From a virus: a DNA stretch of 23,284 nt. The notes under the pieces were generated by a model. The model was not told the origin of the DNA and ran no database searches. It worked only from the letters and a program-made list of their open reading frames with translations. The stretch lies in IMG/VR virus record IMGVR_UViG_3300046747_000009, positions 1-23,284 of that record. One strand, written 5' to 3'. The first letter of the stretch is position 1; every line of letters begins with the position of its first letter. Shown here piece after piece: positions 1 through 7,332 of this stretch. A program made the position numbers and the translations under genes.

Positions 1-50
1 CTCGTTTGCACAAAATTTTGGCTTGAACCAGAGCCGGAGGAACCTGAACC

Positions 51-335
51 ATGCCCCAGACCGAACCAGCCGGTTCAGGCGACGCGCCCGACCCGAACGT
101 CAATCCGAGTGAGGCCCTCCAGACGGGCGACCCTGTGGCGTTCCTGCGGGCCTTGATGATGGACCCGACTGTGGACATGAAACTGAGGCAGGACTCGGCG
201 AAGCGGCTGATCGCTTACGAGAAGAAGAAGCCGGGTGAGCGCGGGAAGAAGGACGATCAGGCTGACGCGGCGGTCGTGGCTGCTGGTGGGAAGTTCGCAC
301 CGATGAAGGCACCGAAGCTTCACGCGGTGAAGTGA
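51..335 (+). CDS. terS: Terminase small subunit (probable)
   Basis: This 94-residue protein probably recognises phage DNA and recruits the large terminase for packaging. The recognisable stretch is DPVAFLRALMMDPTVDMKLR followed by QDSAKRLIAYEKKKPGERGKK (residues about 27-66) and a KFAPMKAPKL end. That pattern, an xDPxxDxxLRxDAAKxL helix followed by a Lys/Gly-rich segment, is one I know from small terminases of proteobacterial siphophages. The acidic, Pro-rich N-terminus looks disordered. The start is set by GGAGG at 36-40, 10 nt before ATG. It lies directly upstream of the large terminase, the usual place. The DNA-binding domain is not obvious by eye, so the call rests on sequence style and position. 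Confidence 0.72.
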   Translation: MPQTEPAGSGDAPDPNVNPSEALQTGDPVAFLRALMMDPTVDMKLRQDSAKRLIAYEKKKPGERGKKDDQADAAVVAAGGKFAPMKAPKLHAVK

Positions 336-442
336 TGTTCCCCTTTCCCCCGGCACGGCGCTGGCATTCTCTGGATGGCCGAGCGCCGAGACTGAACATT
401 CTCGCTGCGTGGATTCGCTTCATCCTGTCGCGGGGCTTGTAA
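335..442 (+). CDS. 35-residue coupled ORF between the terminase genes
   Basis: A 35-codon ORF fills the gap between the terminase genes exactly. Its ATG overlaps the preceding stop in TGATG, and its TAA (440-442) ends one base before the GTG start of the large terminase. The product starts MFPFPPARRW and ends FILSRGL, is basic and aromatic, and resembles no family I recognise. The arrangement suggests translational coupling: ribosomes finishing here could restart on the large terminase, which has only a weak ribosome site of its own. It may be a leader peptide rather than a functional protein. Confidence 0.4.
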   Translation: MFPFPPARRWHSLDGRAPRLNILAAWIRFILSRGL

Positions 443-443
443 G

Positions 444-2105
444 GTGGACTGGACGACGGCTTGCCCAGACTGGGAGCGCCGGATCGTCGAGCGTGAACCG
501 CTGATCCCGTTCGGGCCGCTCTTTCCGGAGCAGGCCGATGCAGCGCTCCGGGTTTTCGAGCAACTGAGGGTCATGGACGTGCTGGGCAGCCCGACGATGG
601 GCGAGATCAGCCGGGAATGGCTGCTTCAGTTCGTGGGTGCGCTGTTCGGGTCGTATGACCCTGAAGCGGGGCGTAGGCTGATCAGCGAGTTCTTCCTGCT
701 GATCTCGAAGAAGAACACGAAGTCCACGTCGGCTGCTGGGATCATGCTGACGGCACTGATCCTGAACTGGCGGCAGTCGGGCGAGTTCCTGATCATCGCG
801 CCGACGAAGGAGATTGCGGACAACTCGTTTGCTCCGGCTCGAGACATGATCCGAGCGGATGACGAGTTGCGCGATCTGATGCATGTGCAGGATCACTACC
901 GCACGATCACGCACCGCGTCACGAATGCGACGTTGAAGATCGTCGCTGCGGACAGCGAAGCGGTCGGCGGCAAGAAGGCAATCGGGGTGCTGATCGACGA
1001 GTTGTGGTTGTTCGGCAAGCGTGCGAACGCGGAGAACATGCTGCGCGAGGCTTGCGGGGGGCTGGCATCCAAGCCAGAGGGGTTCACGGTTTCACTCTCG
1101 ACGCAATCGGACGAACCACCGGCTGGGGTATTCCGCAGCAAGCTTCTCTACGCGAGGGGCGTGCGCGACGGTCGGATCAAGGACAACAAGTTCCTGCCGG
1201 TGTTGTACGAATTTCCGGATGCGATGTTGAAGGCGGAAGCCTATCGCGATCCGAAGAACTTCTACATCACGAACCCGAACATCGGCGCGTCCGTGGATTC
1301 GGAATTTCTCGAGCGAGAGTTGGCGAAGGCTGACGAGGCGGGCGAGGAGTCTGTCCGTGGGTTGCTCGCGAAGCACTTCAACGTCGAGATCGGTCTCGCG
1401 CTGAAGTCCGATGCGTGGGCTGGCGCGATGTATTGGGAACCGCAGGCGGACAAGAAACTGTCTCTGGCCTCGCTGCTCGAACGCTGCGAGGTGGTAACTG
1501 CCGGGGTGGACGGTGGTGGTCTGGACGATCTTCTGGGGTTGAGCATAGTCGGCAGGGAGAAGTCCACCGGGCTATGGCTACACTGGGCGCATGCTTGGGT
1601 CCATCCAATCGGTCTGCTTCGCAGGAAACAGGACGCGCCGCGCTACAAGGATTTCGAAAAGCAAGGCGATCTCACCATCGTCAAGCACATTGGAGATGAC
1701 ATCGATGGCGTCGTTCACCATATCCGCGAATGCGAAGATGCTGGCTTGCTTGAACGAGTCGGCGTCGATCAAGCGGGAATCGGATCGATTGTTGACGCAC
1801 TGGTTGCGGCTGAGATCGGAATTGACCGAATCGTTGCGATCCCCCAAGGCTGGCGCATGGTCGGAGCGGTCAAGACCACCGAACGGAAACTCGCTGGCGG
1901 CACGATGATTCACTGCGGTTCTCCGCTGATGAACTGGGCAGTCGGCAACGCGAAGGTCGAGCCGAAGGGCAACGCCATCGCGATCACGAAAGAGGCATCT
2001 GGGAACGGCAAGATCGATCCGCTGATGGCGACATTCAATGCGATCACGCTGATGTCGCTGAATCCGGAATCACGGCACAAGAAGTACGACGTCGTTTTCA
2101 TTTGA
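444..2105 (+). CDS. terL: Terminase large subunit (packaging ATPase/nuclease)
   Basis: This 553-residue motor protein pumps DNA into the prohead and cuts it. The N-terminus (DWTTACPDWERRI, then LFPEQADAALRVF and GSPTMGE) is typical of HK97-group large terminases and supports the GTG start at 444. The ATPase half carries a variant Walker A (ISKKNTKSTSAAG, about residues 88-100) and a Walker B with catalytic Glu (GVLIDELWLF, about 180-190). The nuclease half shows the expected acidic residues in VTAGVDGGGLDD (about 350), VGVDQAG (about 438) and GKIDPLMA (about 522). The length is normal. There is no strong Shine-Dalgarno sequence, and the preceding short ORF stops one base before the GTG, so translation is probably coupled. 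Confidence 0.96.
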   Translation: MDWTTACPDWERRIVEREPLIPFGPLFPEQADAALRVFEQLRVMDVLGSPTMGEISREWLLQFVGALFGSYDPEAGRRLISEFFLLISKKNTKSTSAAGIMLTALILNWRQSGEFLIIAPTKEIADNSFAPARDMIRADDELRDLMHVQDHYRTITHRVTNATLKIVAADSEAVGGKKAIGVLIDELWLFGKRANAENMLREACGGLASKPEGFTVSLSTQSDEPPAGVFRSKLLYARGVRDGRIKDNKFLPVLYEFPDAMLKAEAYRDPKNFYITNPNIGASVDSEFLERELAKADEAGEESVRGLLAKHFNVEIGLALKSDAWAGAMYWEPQADKKLSLASLLERCEVVTAGVDGGGLDDLLGLSIVGREKSTGLWLHWAHAWVHPIGLLRRKQDAPRYKDFEKQGDLTIVKHIGDDIDGVVHHIRECEDAGLLERVGVDQAGIGSIVDALVAAEIGIDRIVAIPQGWRMVGAVKTTERKLAGGTMIHCGSPLMNWAVGNAKVEPKGNAIAITKEASGNGKIDPLMATFNAITLMSLNPESRHKKYDVVFI

Positions 2106-2115
2106 GGGCAGCAAA

Positions 2116-2715
2116 ATGGACAAGGCATACTCACTCTTCGAACTGAAGTCGATCAACGAGGAAGAGCGGACCTTCGAGGGCATCGCCACGACTCCGCAGG
2201 TTGACCGGACGGAAGACATCGTGGAACCCATGGGCGCGGAGTTCACACTTCCACTGCCTATGCTCTGGCAGCACGGCAAGGGATCGATCCCAGACCCCAT
2301 CGGCCAGATCATCGAAGCCCGCGCCATGCCGAGCGGGATCAAGATCAAAGGCCAGATGCTCAAGCCTGGAGCCGACTACCCGCAGCAGTTGCGCGACGAC
2401 CTGAACAAGGCGTGGGTGCTGGTGCGCGACAAGGTTGTGCGCGGCCTATCCATTGGCTTCAAACCCATCGAGTCCGAACCCATCAAGGGTACATACGGCA
2501 TGCGCTTCACGAAGTGGAGCTGGCTCGAACTCTCTCCGGTTGCAATTCCAGCGAACGCTGGCGCGACCATCCAAACAGTGAAGTCGTATGACACGCAGCG
2601 CGCCTCGTCTGGCGAACCAGTTCATCGTGTCGTGCGTCTTCCACCTCCCGGCGTCACGGGAAAATCCAAGGCGGGCGTTGTCCGTCTACCCAAACACGAC
2701 GAGGAAACCAAATGA
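2116..2715 (+). CDS. HK97-type prohead protease (peptidase U35)
   Basis: This 199-residue serine protease should cleave the scaffolding part off the capsid protein during head maturation. It begins with the family's substrate-like strand pattern (FEGIATTPQVDRTEDIVEP). The likely catalytic residues are visible: His53 in LWQHGK, Ser112 in RGLSIGF and Glu138 in WLELSPVAIPANAGA. Residues after about 155 form a basic, Pro-rich tail that the protease may remove from itself. GAGGG at 2104-2108 stands 7 nt before ATG. The gene's last bases overlap the capsid start in ATGA, so protease and substrate are made together. The portal is not upstream here as it is in HK97; it comes after the capsid gene. 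Confidence 0.95.
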   Translation: MDKAYSLFELKSINEEERTFEGIATTPQVDRTEDIVEPMGAEFTLPLPMLWQHGKGSIPDPIGQIIEARAMPSGIKIKGQMLKPGADYPQQLRDDLNKAWVLVRDKVVRGLSIGFKPIESEPIKGTYGMRFTKWSWLELSPVAIPANAGATIQTVKSYDTQRASSGEPVHRVVRLPPPGVTGKSKAGVVRLPKHDEETK

Positions 2716-4160
2716 ACATCCAGCAGCAAATCAAGTCCTATCTGGACTTGCGCGAAACCAAGTCGGCAGTCATTTCCAGCTTGCTCGAAGCGTCGGAGAA
2801 GTCCGGCGAGTCGTTCGATCCCGAACAGGCGACCCAGTACGACGAAGCGAAAGCCGAAGTCGCCACCATCGACAAGCATCTTGATCGTCTGCGCGAGTCC
2901 GAACTCCTGCTCGGCAAGAACGCCAAGCCGATTCAGTCTCCGACACAGGACGATGAAGGCTCTGTCGTCACCCTGAAGGAAGGTCCGAGCGATCATCGCC
3001 GCATCGTCGCGGTCGAGCGCAAGTTGGAGAAGGGCATCGGCTTCGCCCGCTTCGTGGGCCTGATGGCTCGCGGCAACGGCGACGCCAGCGTGGCTCTCCA
3101 GATGGCGAAGGAGATGTATCCGAACGAGACTCCGCTCCAGAATGTCATCAAGATGCATATCGGTCAGGGTTCGTCCCGCGCATTCATCGAGAAGACGGCT
3201 GTCGCTGGCGCGATCACCAGCACGGCAGCATTCGCTGGCGCGCTCGTGCAGTATCAGGACTTGGCGACGGACTTCATCGAATACCTGCGTCCGAAGACCA
3301 TCATCGGTCGGCTCCCCGGCATGCGGATGGTTCCGTTCAAGGTCCGCGTCAAGCGGCAGACGGGCGGCGCGACGGCTTCGTGGGTTGGCGAGGGCAAAGC
3401 CAAGCCTCTATCGAACGCTGCGTTCGATACCGTGACGCTCGACTTCACCAAGCTGGCTGCGATCACCGTCGTCACAGACGAAGTAGCTCGCCTCTCGGTT
3501 CCTTCGGCGGATACGCTTCTGCGTGACGATCTGGCGAATGCCGTCATCACCACGATGGACTCGGACTTCATCGATCCGTCGAACTCGGGTTCTTCGAACG
3601 TCAAGCCTGCTTCCATTACCAATGGTGCGACGAACTCGGCGGCGACGGGCACGACGACCTATTCCGCGATTGCGACGGACATCCTGACGCTGTTCGCTCC
3701 GTGGATCGCTGCGAACATCGACCCAACGGGCGGCGCATGGATCATGTCCCCAACGACAGCGATGGCGCTGAGCCTGATGCTGACCAGTTTGGGCAATCGC
3801 CAGTTCCCGACCATCGACATGACGGGCGGCACGCTGGAAGGCTTGCCGGTCATCGTCTCGCAGTCGGCGGGTCTGGTGGGCGCGTCGGACGGCTCGCACA
3901 TCGTGGTTCTCGTGCATGCTCCGTCGATTCTCCTTGCCGATGACGGCATGGTCGCAGTTGACGCTTCCCGCGAGGCTTCGGTCGAGATGTCGGACGCACC
4001 AACGAACCAGTCGGCTAACGGTACGGGCGCTTCGCTCGTTTCCATGTGGCAGACGAACTCGACGGCGATTCGCGCCGAACGGTGGGTCAACTGGGTGAAG
4101 GGTCGCTCCGCTGCCGTGTCGTACCTGACGGCAGTTCACTGGGGTGGCTTCCCGGTCTAA
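2712..4160 (+). CDS. Major capsid protein, HK97 fold, with N-terminal delta domain
   Basis: The 482-residue capsid protein belongs to the Phage_capsid family. Residues 1 to about 75 are charged and coiled-coil-like (IQQQIKSYLDLRETKSAVIS, then EAKAEVATIDKHLDRLRESE), as expected of a delta domain acting as internal scaffold. The mature part probably begins between about 100 and 170, before AGALVQYQDLATDFIEYLRP; the cleavage point cannot be fixed by eye. Fold signatures follow: GATASWVGEGKAKPLSNAAF, FTKLAAITVVTDEVARLS, AWIMSPTTAMAL and TLEGLPVIVSQ. GAGG at 2701-2704 precedes the ATG by 7 nt. An intrinsic terminator follows at 4175-4204, which would let this gene be expressed more than the ones behind it. 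Confidence 0.96.
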   Translation: MNIQQQIKSYLDLRETKSAVISSLLEASEKSGESFDPEQATQYDEAKAEVATIDKHLDRLRESELLLGKNAKPIQSPTQDDEGSVVTLKEGPSDHRRIVAVERKLEKGIGFARFVGLMARGNGDASVALQMAKEMYPNETPLQNVIKMHIGQGSSRAFIEKTAVAGAITSTAAFAGALVQYQDLATDFIEYLRPKTIIGRLPGMRMVPFKVRVKRQTGGATASWVGEGKAKPLSNAAFDTVTLDFTKLAAITVVTDEVARLSVPSADTLLRDDLANAVITTMDSDFIDPSNSGSSNVKPASITNGATNSAATGTTTYSAIATDILTLFAPWIAANIDPTGGAWIMSPTTAMALSLMLTSLGNRQFPTIDMTGGTLEGLPVIVSQSAGLVGASDGSHIVVLVHAPSILLADDGMVAVDASREASVEMSDAPTNQSANGTGASLVSMWQTNSTAIRAERWVNWVKGRSAAVSYLTAVHWGGFPV

Positions 4161-4174
4161 CAGTCAACACTCTT

Positions 4175-4204
4175 GGGAGTCCCAATCATGGGACTCCCTT
4201 TTTT
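4175..4204 (+). terminator. Intrinsic (rho-independent) terminator after the capsid gene
   Basis: A perfect 9-bp stem, GGGAGTCCC (4175-4183) and GGGACTCCC (4190-4198), encloses a 6-nt loop and is followed by six T (4199-4204). It begins 15 nt after the capsid stop codon. The ribosome site of the next gene, GAGG at 4206-4209, follows almost at once. It is probably leaky, because portal and tail genes lie downstream with no obvious promoter. Confidence 0.9.
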
Positions 4205-4214
4205 CGAGGTTCTT

Positions 4215-4403
4215 ATGCCCAAGATGCGAGTCGTCAAGCGTCACACATGGAACGAGCGGACGGTACAGCCGAAAGAGGAATATATTGCCACTGAGGATGA
4301 GGCACTTCTCGTCGAGGCGCTCGGCTGGGCAGAGCGAGTGGAATATTCGCAGCCCCGTCAGAATCGCGCCTATCGCCGCAGAGACATGACAGCCGAAAAG
4401 TGA
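4215..4403 (+). CDS. Small protein between capsid and portal genes
   Basis: This 62-residue basic protein starts MPKMRVVKRHTWNERTVQ and ends in an Arg-rich tail (NRAYRRRDMTAEK). I chose ATG 4215 because GAGG (4206-4209) stands 5 nt ahead; upstream in-frame starts would run through the terminator hairpin. The pattern of a short basic strand, a YxATEDEALLVEALGWAERV helix and a Tyr/Arg-rich tail resembles small uncharacterised proteins encoded beside capsid genes in many phages. No function is established. Its stop overlaps the portal start in GTGA. A role in head assembly is inferred from position only. Confidence 0.7.
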   Translation: MPKMRVVKRHTWNERTVQPKEEYIATEDEALLVEALGWAERVEYSQPRQNRAYRRRDMTAEK

Positions 4404-5818
4404 ACATTCTCGGGTTCGAAATCAAGCGCAAGACCTACGTCGGACCAGTCGATGGCGGCGCGCTCATGCCCACCGGAGACTCTGGTCTGGGTGGGTGGTG
4501 GCCAATTATAAGGGAGCCGTTCTCAGGCGCGTGGCAGCGCAATGCTGAGTGCAGCAAGGAGACGCTGCTCTCTTTTTCAGCCGTCTATTCCTGCGTGACT
4601 CTGATCGCTGCCGACATCGGCAAGTTGTGTCTGGAATTGATGCAGGAGGACGCTGACGGGATCAGCACGGAAACGACTTCACCGTCGTTCTCTCCGGTGC
4701 TGGACAAGCCGAACAGTTACCAGAACCACATCGAATTCAAGGAAGCGTGGATCATCTCCAAGCTTCGCACCGGCAACACCTACGTGCTCAAGCAGCGCGA
4801 CGGCAAGGGCAACGTCGTGCAGATGCATGTCTTGAACCCGATCCGTGTGCGGCCACTGGTCGCGTCGGACGGCAGCGTGTTCTATCAGTTGTCGATGGAC
4901 ATCCTCGCTGAACTTCCTGAGTCGGTGATCGTCCCGGCATCCGAGATCATCCATGACCGGATGAACTGCCTGTTCCATCCCATGGTCGGTGTCGCCCCCC
5001 TATTCGCTTGCCACATGCCAGCGCTGACGGGTCTGGAGATTCAGAAAAACAACGCGAGGTTCTTCGCCAACGGTGCGAAGATCAGCGGCATCATCATGGT
5101 TCCCGGCGCGATCAGTCAGGACAAGGCGAAGGAAGTCTCCGACAAGTTCAACTCCGGTTACACCGGGGCGAACGCTGGCAAGATCGCGGTGCTGGGCGAC
5201 GGCATGAAGTTCCAACCGCTGACCATGACATCCACGGACGCACAGTTGATCGAACTCCTGAAGCTGTCTGCGGAACAGGTCTGTTCCTGCTTCCACGTCC
5301 CGGCTTTCATGGCGGGAGTCGGCGCGATGCCGTCGTATGACAACATCGAAGCGCTCTGGCAGCAGTATTACAACCAGTGCCTGCAGACGCACATCGAGAA
5401 GATGGAACTTTGTCTCGAAGAAGGTCTTGCCGTTCCCGACAAGTATTGCATCGAACTGAATCTCGACGGCTTGCTTCGGATGGACACCAAGACGCAGATC
5501 GCGACTCTTGGCGAGGGCGTGAAGAGTTCCATCTTCGCCCCGAACGAAGCGCGCAAGAAGTTGAACCTAGCTCCGGTTTCTGGCGGCGACTCGCCAATGA
5601 TCCAGCAGCAGAACTTCAGTCTCGAAGCAATCGGCAAGCGCGACTCTATGCCTGATCCGTTCGTCATTGATCGTCCTACGTCAAACCCGACGCCATCGGC
5701 AAGTGGCCCGCCCGCAGTCTCTGACCCATCCCAGACAGGGAAAGAGGTGGACGACTTCCTCGCGAAGGTCATGGGTCATCTGAAAGACAAAATTCCGGAA
5801 CTTTCCGATGGATGCTGA
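4400..5818 (+). CDS. Portal protein (HK97 type)
   Basis: At 472 residues this has the normal length for the ring protein at the unique head vertex, through which DNA passes and to which the connector binds. Family signatures are visible: LLSFSAVYSCVTLIAADIGK (about 55-75), LRTGNTYVLKQRDGKGNV, IIHDRMNCLFHPMVGVAPL, and the wing/stem part NNARFFANGAKISGIIMVPG, then LLKLSAEQVCSCFHVPAFM and PSYDNIEALWQQYY. The C-terminal 60 residues are Pro/Ser-rich and probably flexible. GTG 4400 overlaps the previous stop in GTGA; no strong Shine-Dalgarno sequence is seen, so it is probably coupled. Lying downstream of protease and capsid is unusual compared with HK97. Confidence 0.95.
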   Translation: MNILGFEIKRKTYVGPVDGGALMPTGDSGLGGWWPIIREPFSGAWQRNAECSKETLLSFSAVYSCVTLIAADIGKLCLELMQEDADGISTETTSPSFSPVLDKPNSYQNHIEFKEAWIISKLRTGNTYVLKQRDGKGNVVQMHVLNPIRVRPLVASDGSVFYQLSMDILAELPESVIVPASEIIHDRMNCLFHPMVGVAPLFACHMPALTGLEIQKNNARFFANGAKISGIIMVPGAISQDKAKEVSDKFNSGYTGANAGKIAVLGDGMKFQPLTMTSTDAQLIELLKLSAEQVCSCFHVPAFMAGVGAMPSYDNIEALWQQYYNQCLQTHIEKMELCLEEGLAVPDKYCIELNLDGLLRMDTKTQIATLGEGVKSSIFAPNEARKKLNLAPVSGGDSPMIQQQNFSLEAIGKRDSMPDPFVIDRPTSNPTPSASGPPAVSDPSQTGKEVDDFLAKVMGHLKDKIPELSDGC

Positions 5819-6659
5819 GAAGTTCGCAGAAAGCATTGCTGTGATGATGCGCTCCGAAGTTACGCGGGCGACGGCTCCTCTGCTTAAGCGCGTCTCGGAA
5901 CTTGAGACGGCTGTTGAGCAACTATCCGCAATGCCAGTCATTGACTATGCGGCGTCTGTTGCAGCGGCTGTCGAGGCAATGCCAAAGGCGAAGGACGGAA
6001 CGAGCGTCACGCTCGACGATGTTCAGCCGATGATCCTCGAAGCGATTCAGGCGGCGATGATTCTGGTGCCTGCGCCGAAGGATGGAACGAGCGTCACAGT
6101 GGACGACGTTCTGCCCATGCTGCGCGCTGAGATGCTGAAAGAAATCTCTGCGCTTCCGCGACCAAAGGATGGAGATGACGGCAAGAGCGTTTCGCTTGAC
6201 GATGTGGTTCCTGTCCTTAATTCATGGCAATCCGCGTGGGCGCTGGACTTCGAGCGCCGCGCTCAGGAGTTGTTCCAGAAAGCGGTAGACAAGATGCCAG
6301 CAGCGAAGGATGGCGTTGACGGGTTCGGGTTGGATGACTTCAGGGTCGAGCTTGACGAAGACGGTCGCACGTTGGTGCTCAGTTTTGAGCACGGTGACCG
6401 TCGAGTCGAGAAGCGCCTCACCCTGCCGATTCTGATCGACCGTGGGGTTTACCTACCGGAGAAGGAGTATCAGCGGCACGATGGCGTGACGTACAACGGT
6501 GGCTGGTGGACGGCGCAGAAGGACAACCCGCAAGGAAAGCCGGGCACTTCTGCTGATTGGAGATTGACTGTCAAAAAGGGTCGGGATGGCGCGGACTTCA
6601 GGGGCGTCGAGATCAAGCCACCGTCGCAGGTTGGTCTGAACGGAAGCAAGCGGCCATGA
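5808..6659 (+). CDS. Portal-adjacent protein with KDG repeats and a CBM5/12-like C-terminal module
   Basis: This 283-residue protein begins inside the portal gene (11-bp overlap). Residues 1-40 are helical with heptad character (LLKRVSELETAVEQL). A loose repeat follows: KDGTSVTLDDV at 62, KDGTSVTVDDV at 91, KDGDDGKSVSLDDV at 120 and KDGVDGFGLDDF at 167, with helices between, spaced 29, 29 and 47 residues. A strand-rich part (FRVELDEDGRTLVLSFEHGD) leads to a carbohydrate-binding-like module at about 213-261 (GVYLPEKEYQRHDGVTYNGG, WWTAQ, then SADWRL and KKGRDG), the aromatic pattern of CBM5/12 chitin-binding domains. Similar ends occur in phage tail and head fibres. I infer an elongated fibre-like virion protein; its attachment point is not shown. 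Glycan binding is untested. Confidence 0.68.
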   Translation: MDAEKFAESIAVMMRSEVTRATAPLLKRVSELETAVEQLSAMPVIDYAASVAAAVEAMPKAKDGTSVTLDDVQPMILEAIQAAMILVPAPKDGTSVTVDDVLPMLRAEMLKEISALPRPKDGDDGKSVSLDDVVPVLNSWQSAWALDFERRAQELFQKAVDKMPAAKDGVDGFGLDDFRVELDEDGRTLVLSFEHGDRRVEKRLTLPILIDRGVYLPEKEYQRHDGVTYNGGWWTAQKDNPQGKPGTSADWRLTVKKGRDGADFRGVEIKPPSQVGLNGSKRP

Positions 6660-6994
6660 TGTTCGTCTCGCTCCAGACAGCGAGTGATCACTTGCGTCGT
6701 GGCACGACTGCGGACGATGCTCTGGTGGAACTGTATATCCAAGCAGCGTCTCAGGCTGTCGCGAACTACATTGGAGACAACGCGAATTTCTTCAACAGCG
6801 CTGGCGTTCCGAGTGCTGACTCGAACGGTATTGCTCTGGACATTCCGGAAGACGTGAAGATCGCGACGCTGCTTCTCATCGGCTACTACTACAAGGACCG
6901 CGACAACGACGAGGGGCATGAGTACGAGACGGGCTACCTGCCGCGTCCCGTGACGGCGATGCTCTATCCGTACCGGAACTTTGGGATCGGCTGA
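6656..6994 (+). CDS. Head-tail connector protein (HK97 gp6-like)
   Basis: This 112-residue protein should form the ring attached under the portal. SLQTASDHLRRGTTADDALV opens it, then ELYIQAASQAVANYIGD, and the late helix VKIATLLLIGYYYKDRD leads to LPRPVTAMLYPYRNFGIG. This is the QLRG/gp6 pattern of N-terminal helices and a late 'A.L.L...yyyk.R' helix. I chose ATG 6656, which overlaps the previous stop in ATGA; a longer reading to 6557 would run deep into the previous gene. Its stop overlaps the next start in TGATG. The pair with the next gene matches the usual joining module of HK97-like phages. Confidence 0.88.
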   Translation: MMFVSLQTASDHLRRGTTADDALVELYIQAASQAVANYIGDNANFFNSAGVPSADSNGIALDIPEDVKIATLLLIGYYYKDRDNDEGHEYETGYLPRPVTAMLYPYRNFGIG

Positions 6995-7332
6995 TGGGCG
7001 GGCTTAAGGCTGGCAGACTGCGTGATCTGGTGTCGCTGCAAAGTCAGGCGACGATCCTGAACTCTAACGGCGATCAGGTGAAGGTCTGGACGGAGTTCGC
7101 TCAGGTCTGGGCGGACATCTCGCCGCTGAGCGCACGCGAATTCACCGCGTCTCAGCAGACGACTTCGAGCGCGACTGGGCGGATCACGATTCGCTATCGT
7201 TCGGACGTGAATGCGTCGTGCCGGATCGTCGCTGGCTCGAAAATTTACAACATCCTCGGCGCGCTCCAAGACCCGAACACTGGAGTGGAGTGGTTGACGC
7301 TGCCGGTCGCGCAGGGAACGAATGAGGGTTGA
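6994..7332 (+). CDS. Head-tail adaptor / head closure protein (SPP1 gp16-like)
   Basis: This 112-residue protein begins MGGLKAGRLRDLVSLQSQAT and continues VWTEFAQVWADISPLSAREF, with ITIRYRSDVNASCRIVAGSK and a YNILGALQDPN motif. This is the classic head-tail adaptor pattern: an N-terminal 'G.lr..v..q', central 'W..vWA.i.p', then 'i.iRyr......ri...g..y.I.......'. It closes the filled head and docks the tail. It is coupled to the connector gene by TGATG. Its own stop overlaps the start of the first cassette gene in the same way. In related phages the gp10-like gene would follow here; in this window 4.6 kb of sugar-modification genes come between. Confidence 0.9.
   Translation: MGGLKAGRLRDLVSLQSQATILNSNGDQVKVWTEFAQVWADISPLSAREFTASQQTTSSATGRITIRYRSDVNASCRIVAGSKIYNILGALQDPNTGVEWLTLPVAQGTNEG

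Noticed and set aside
11-20. Perfect 10-bp palindrome CAAAATTTTG upstream of the small terminase
   Set aside because: It could be a terminase or regulator site, but a single short palindrome without repeats or a cohesive-end signature is not enough.
3408-4139. 243-codon minus-strand open frame opposite the capsid gene
   Set aside because: Composition is Arg-rich shadow sequence and the capsid reading is certain.
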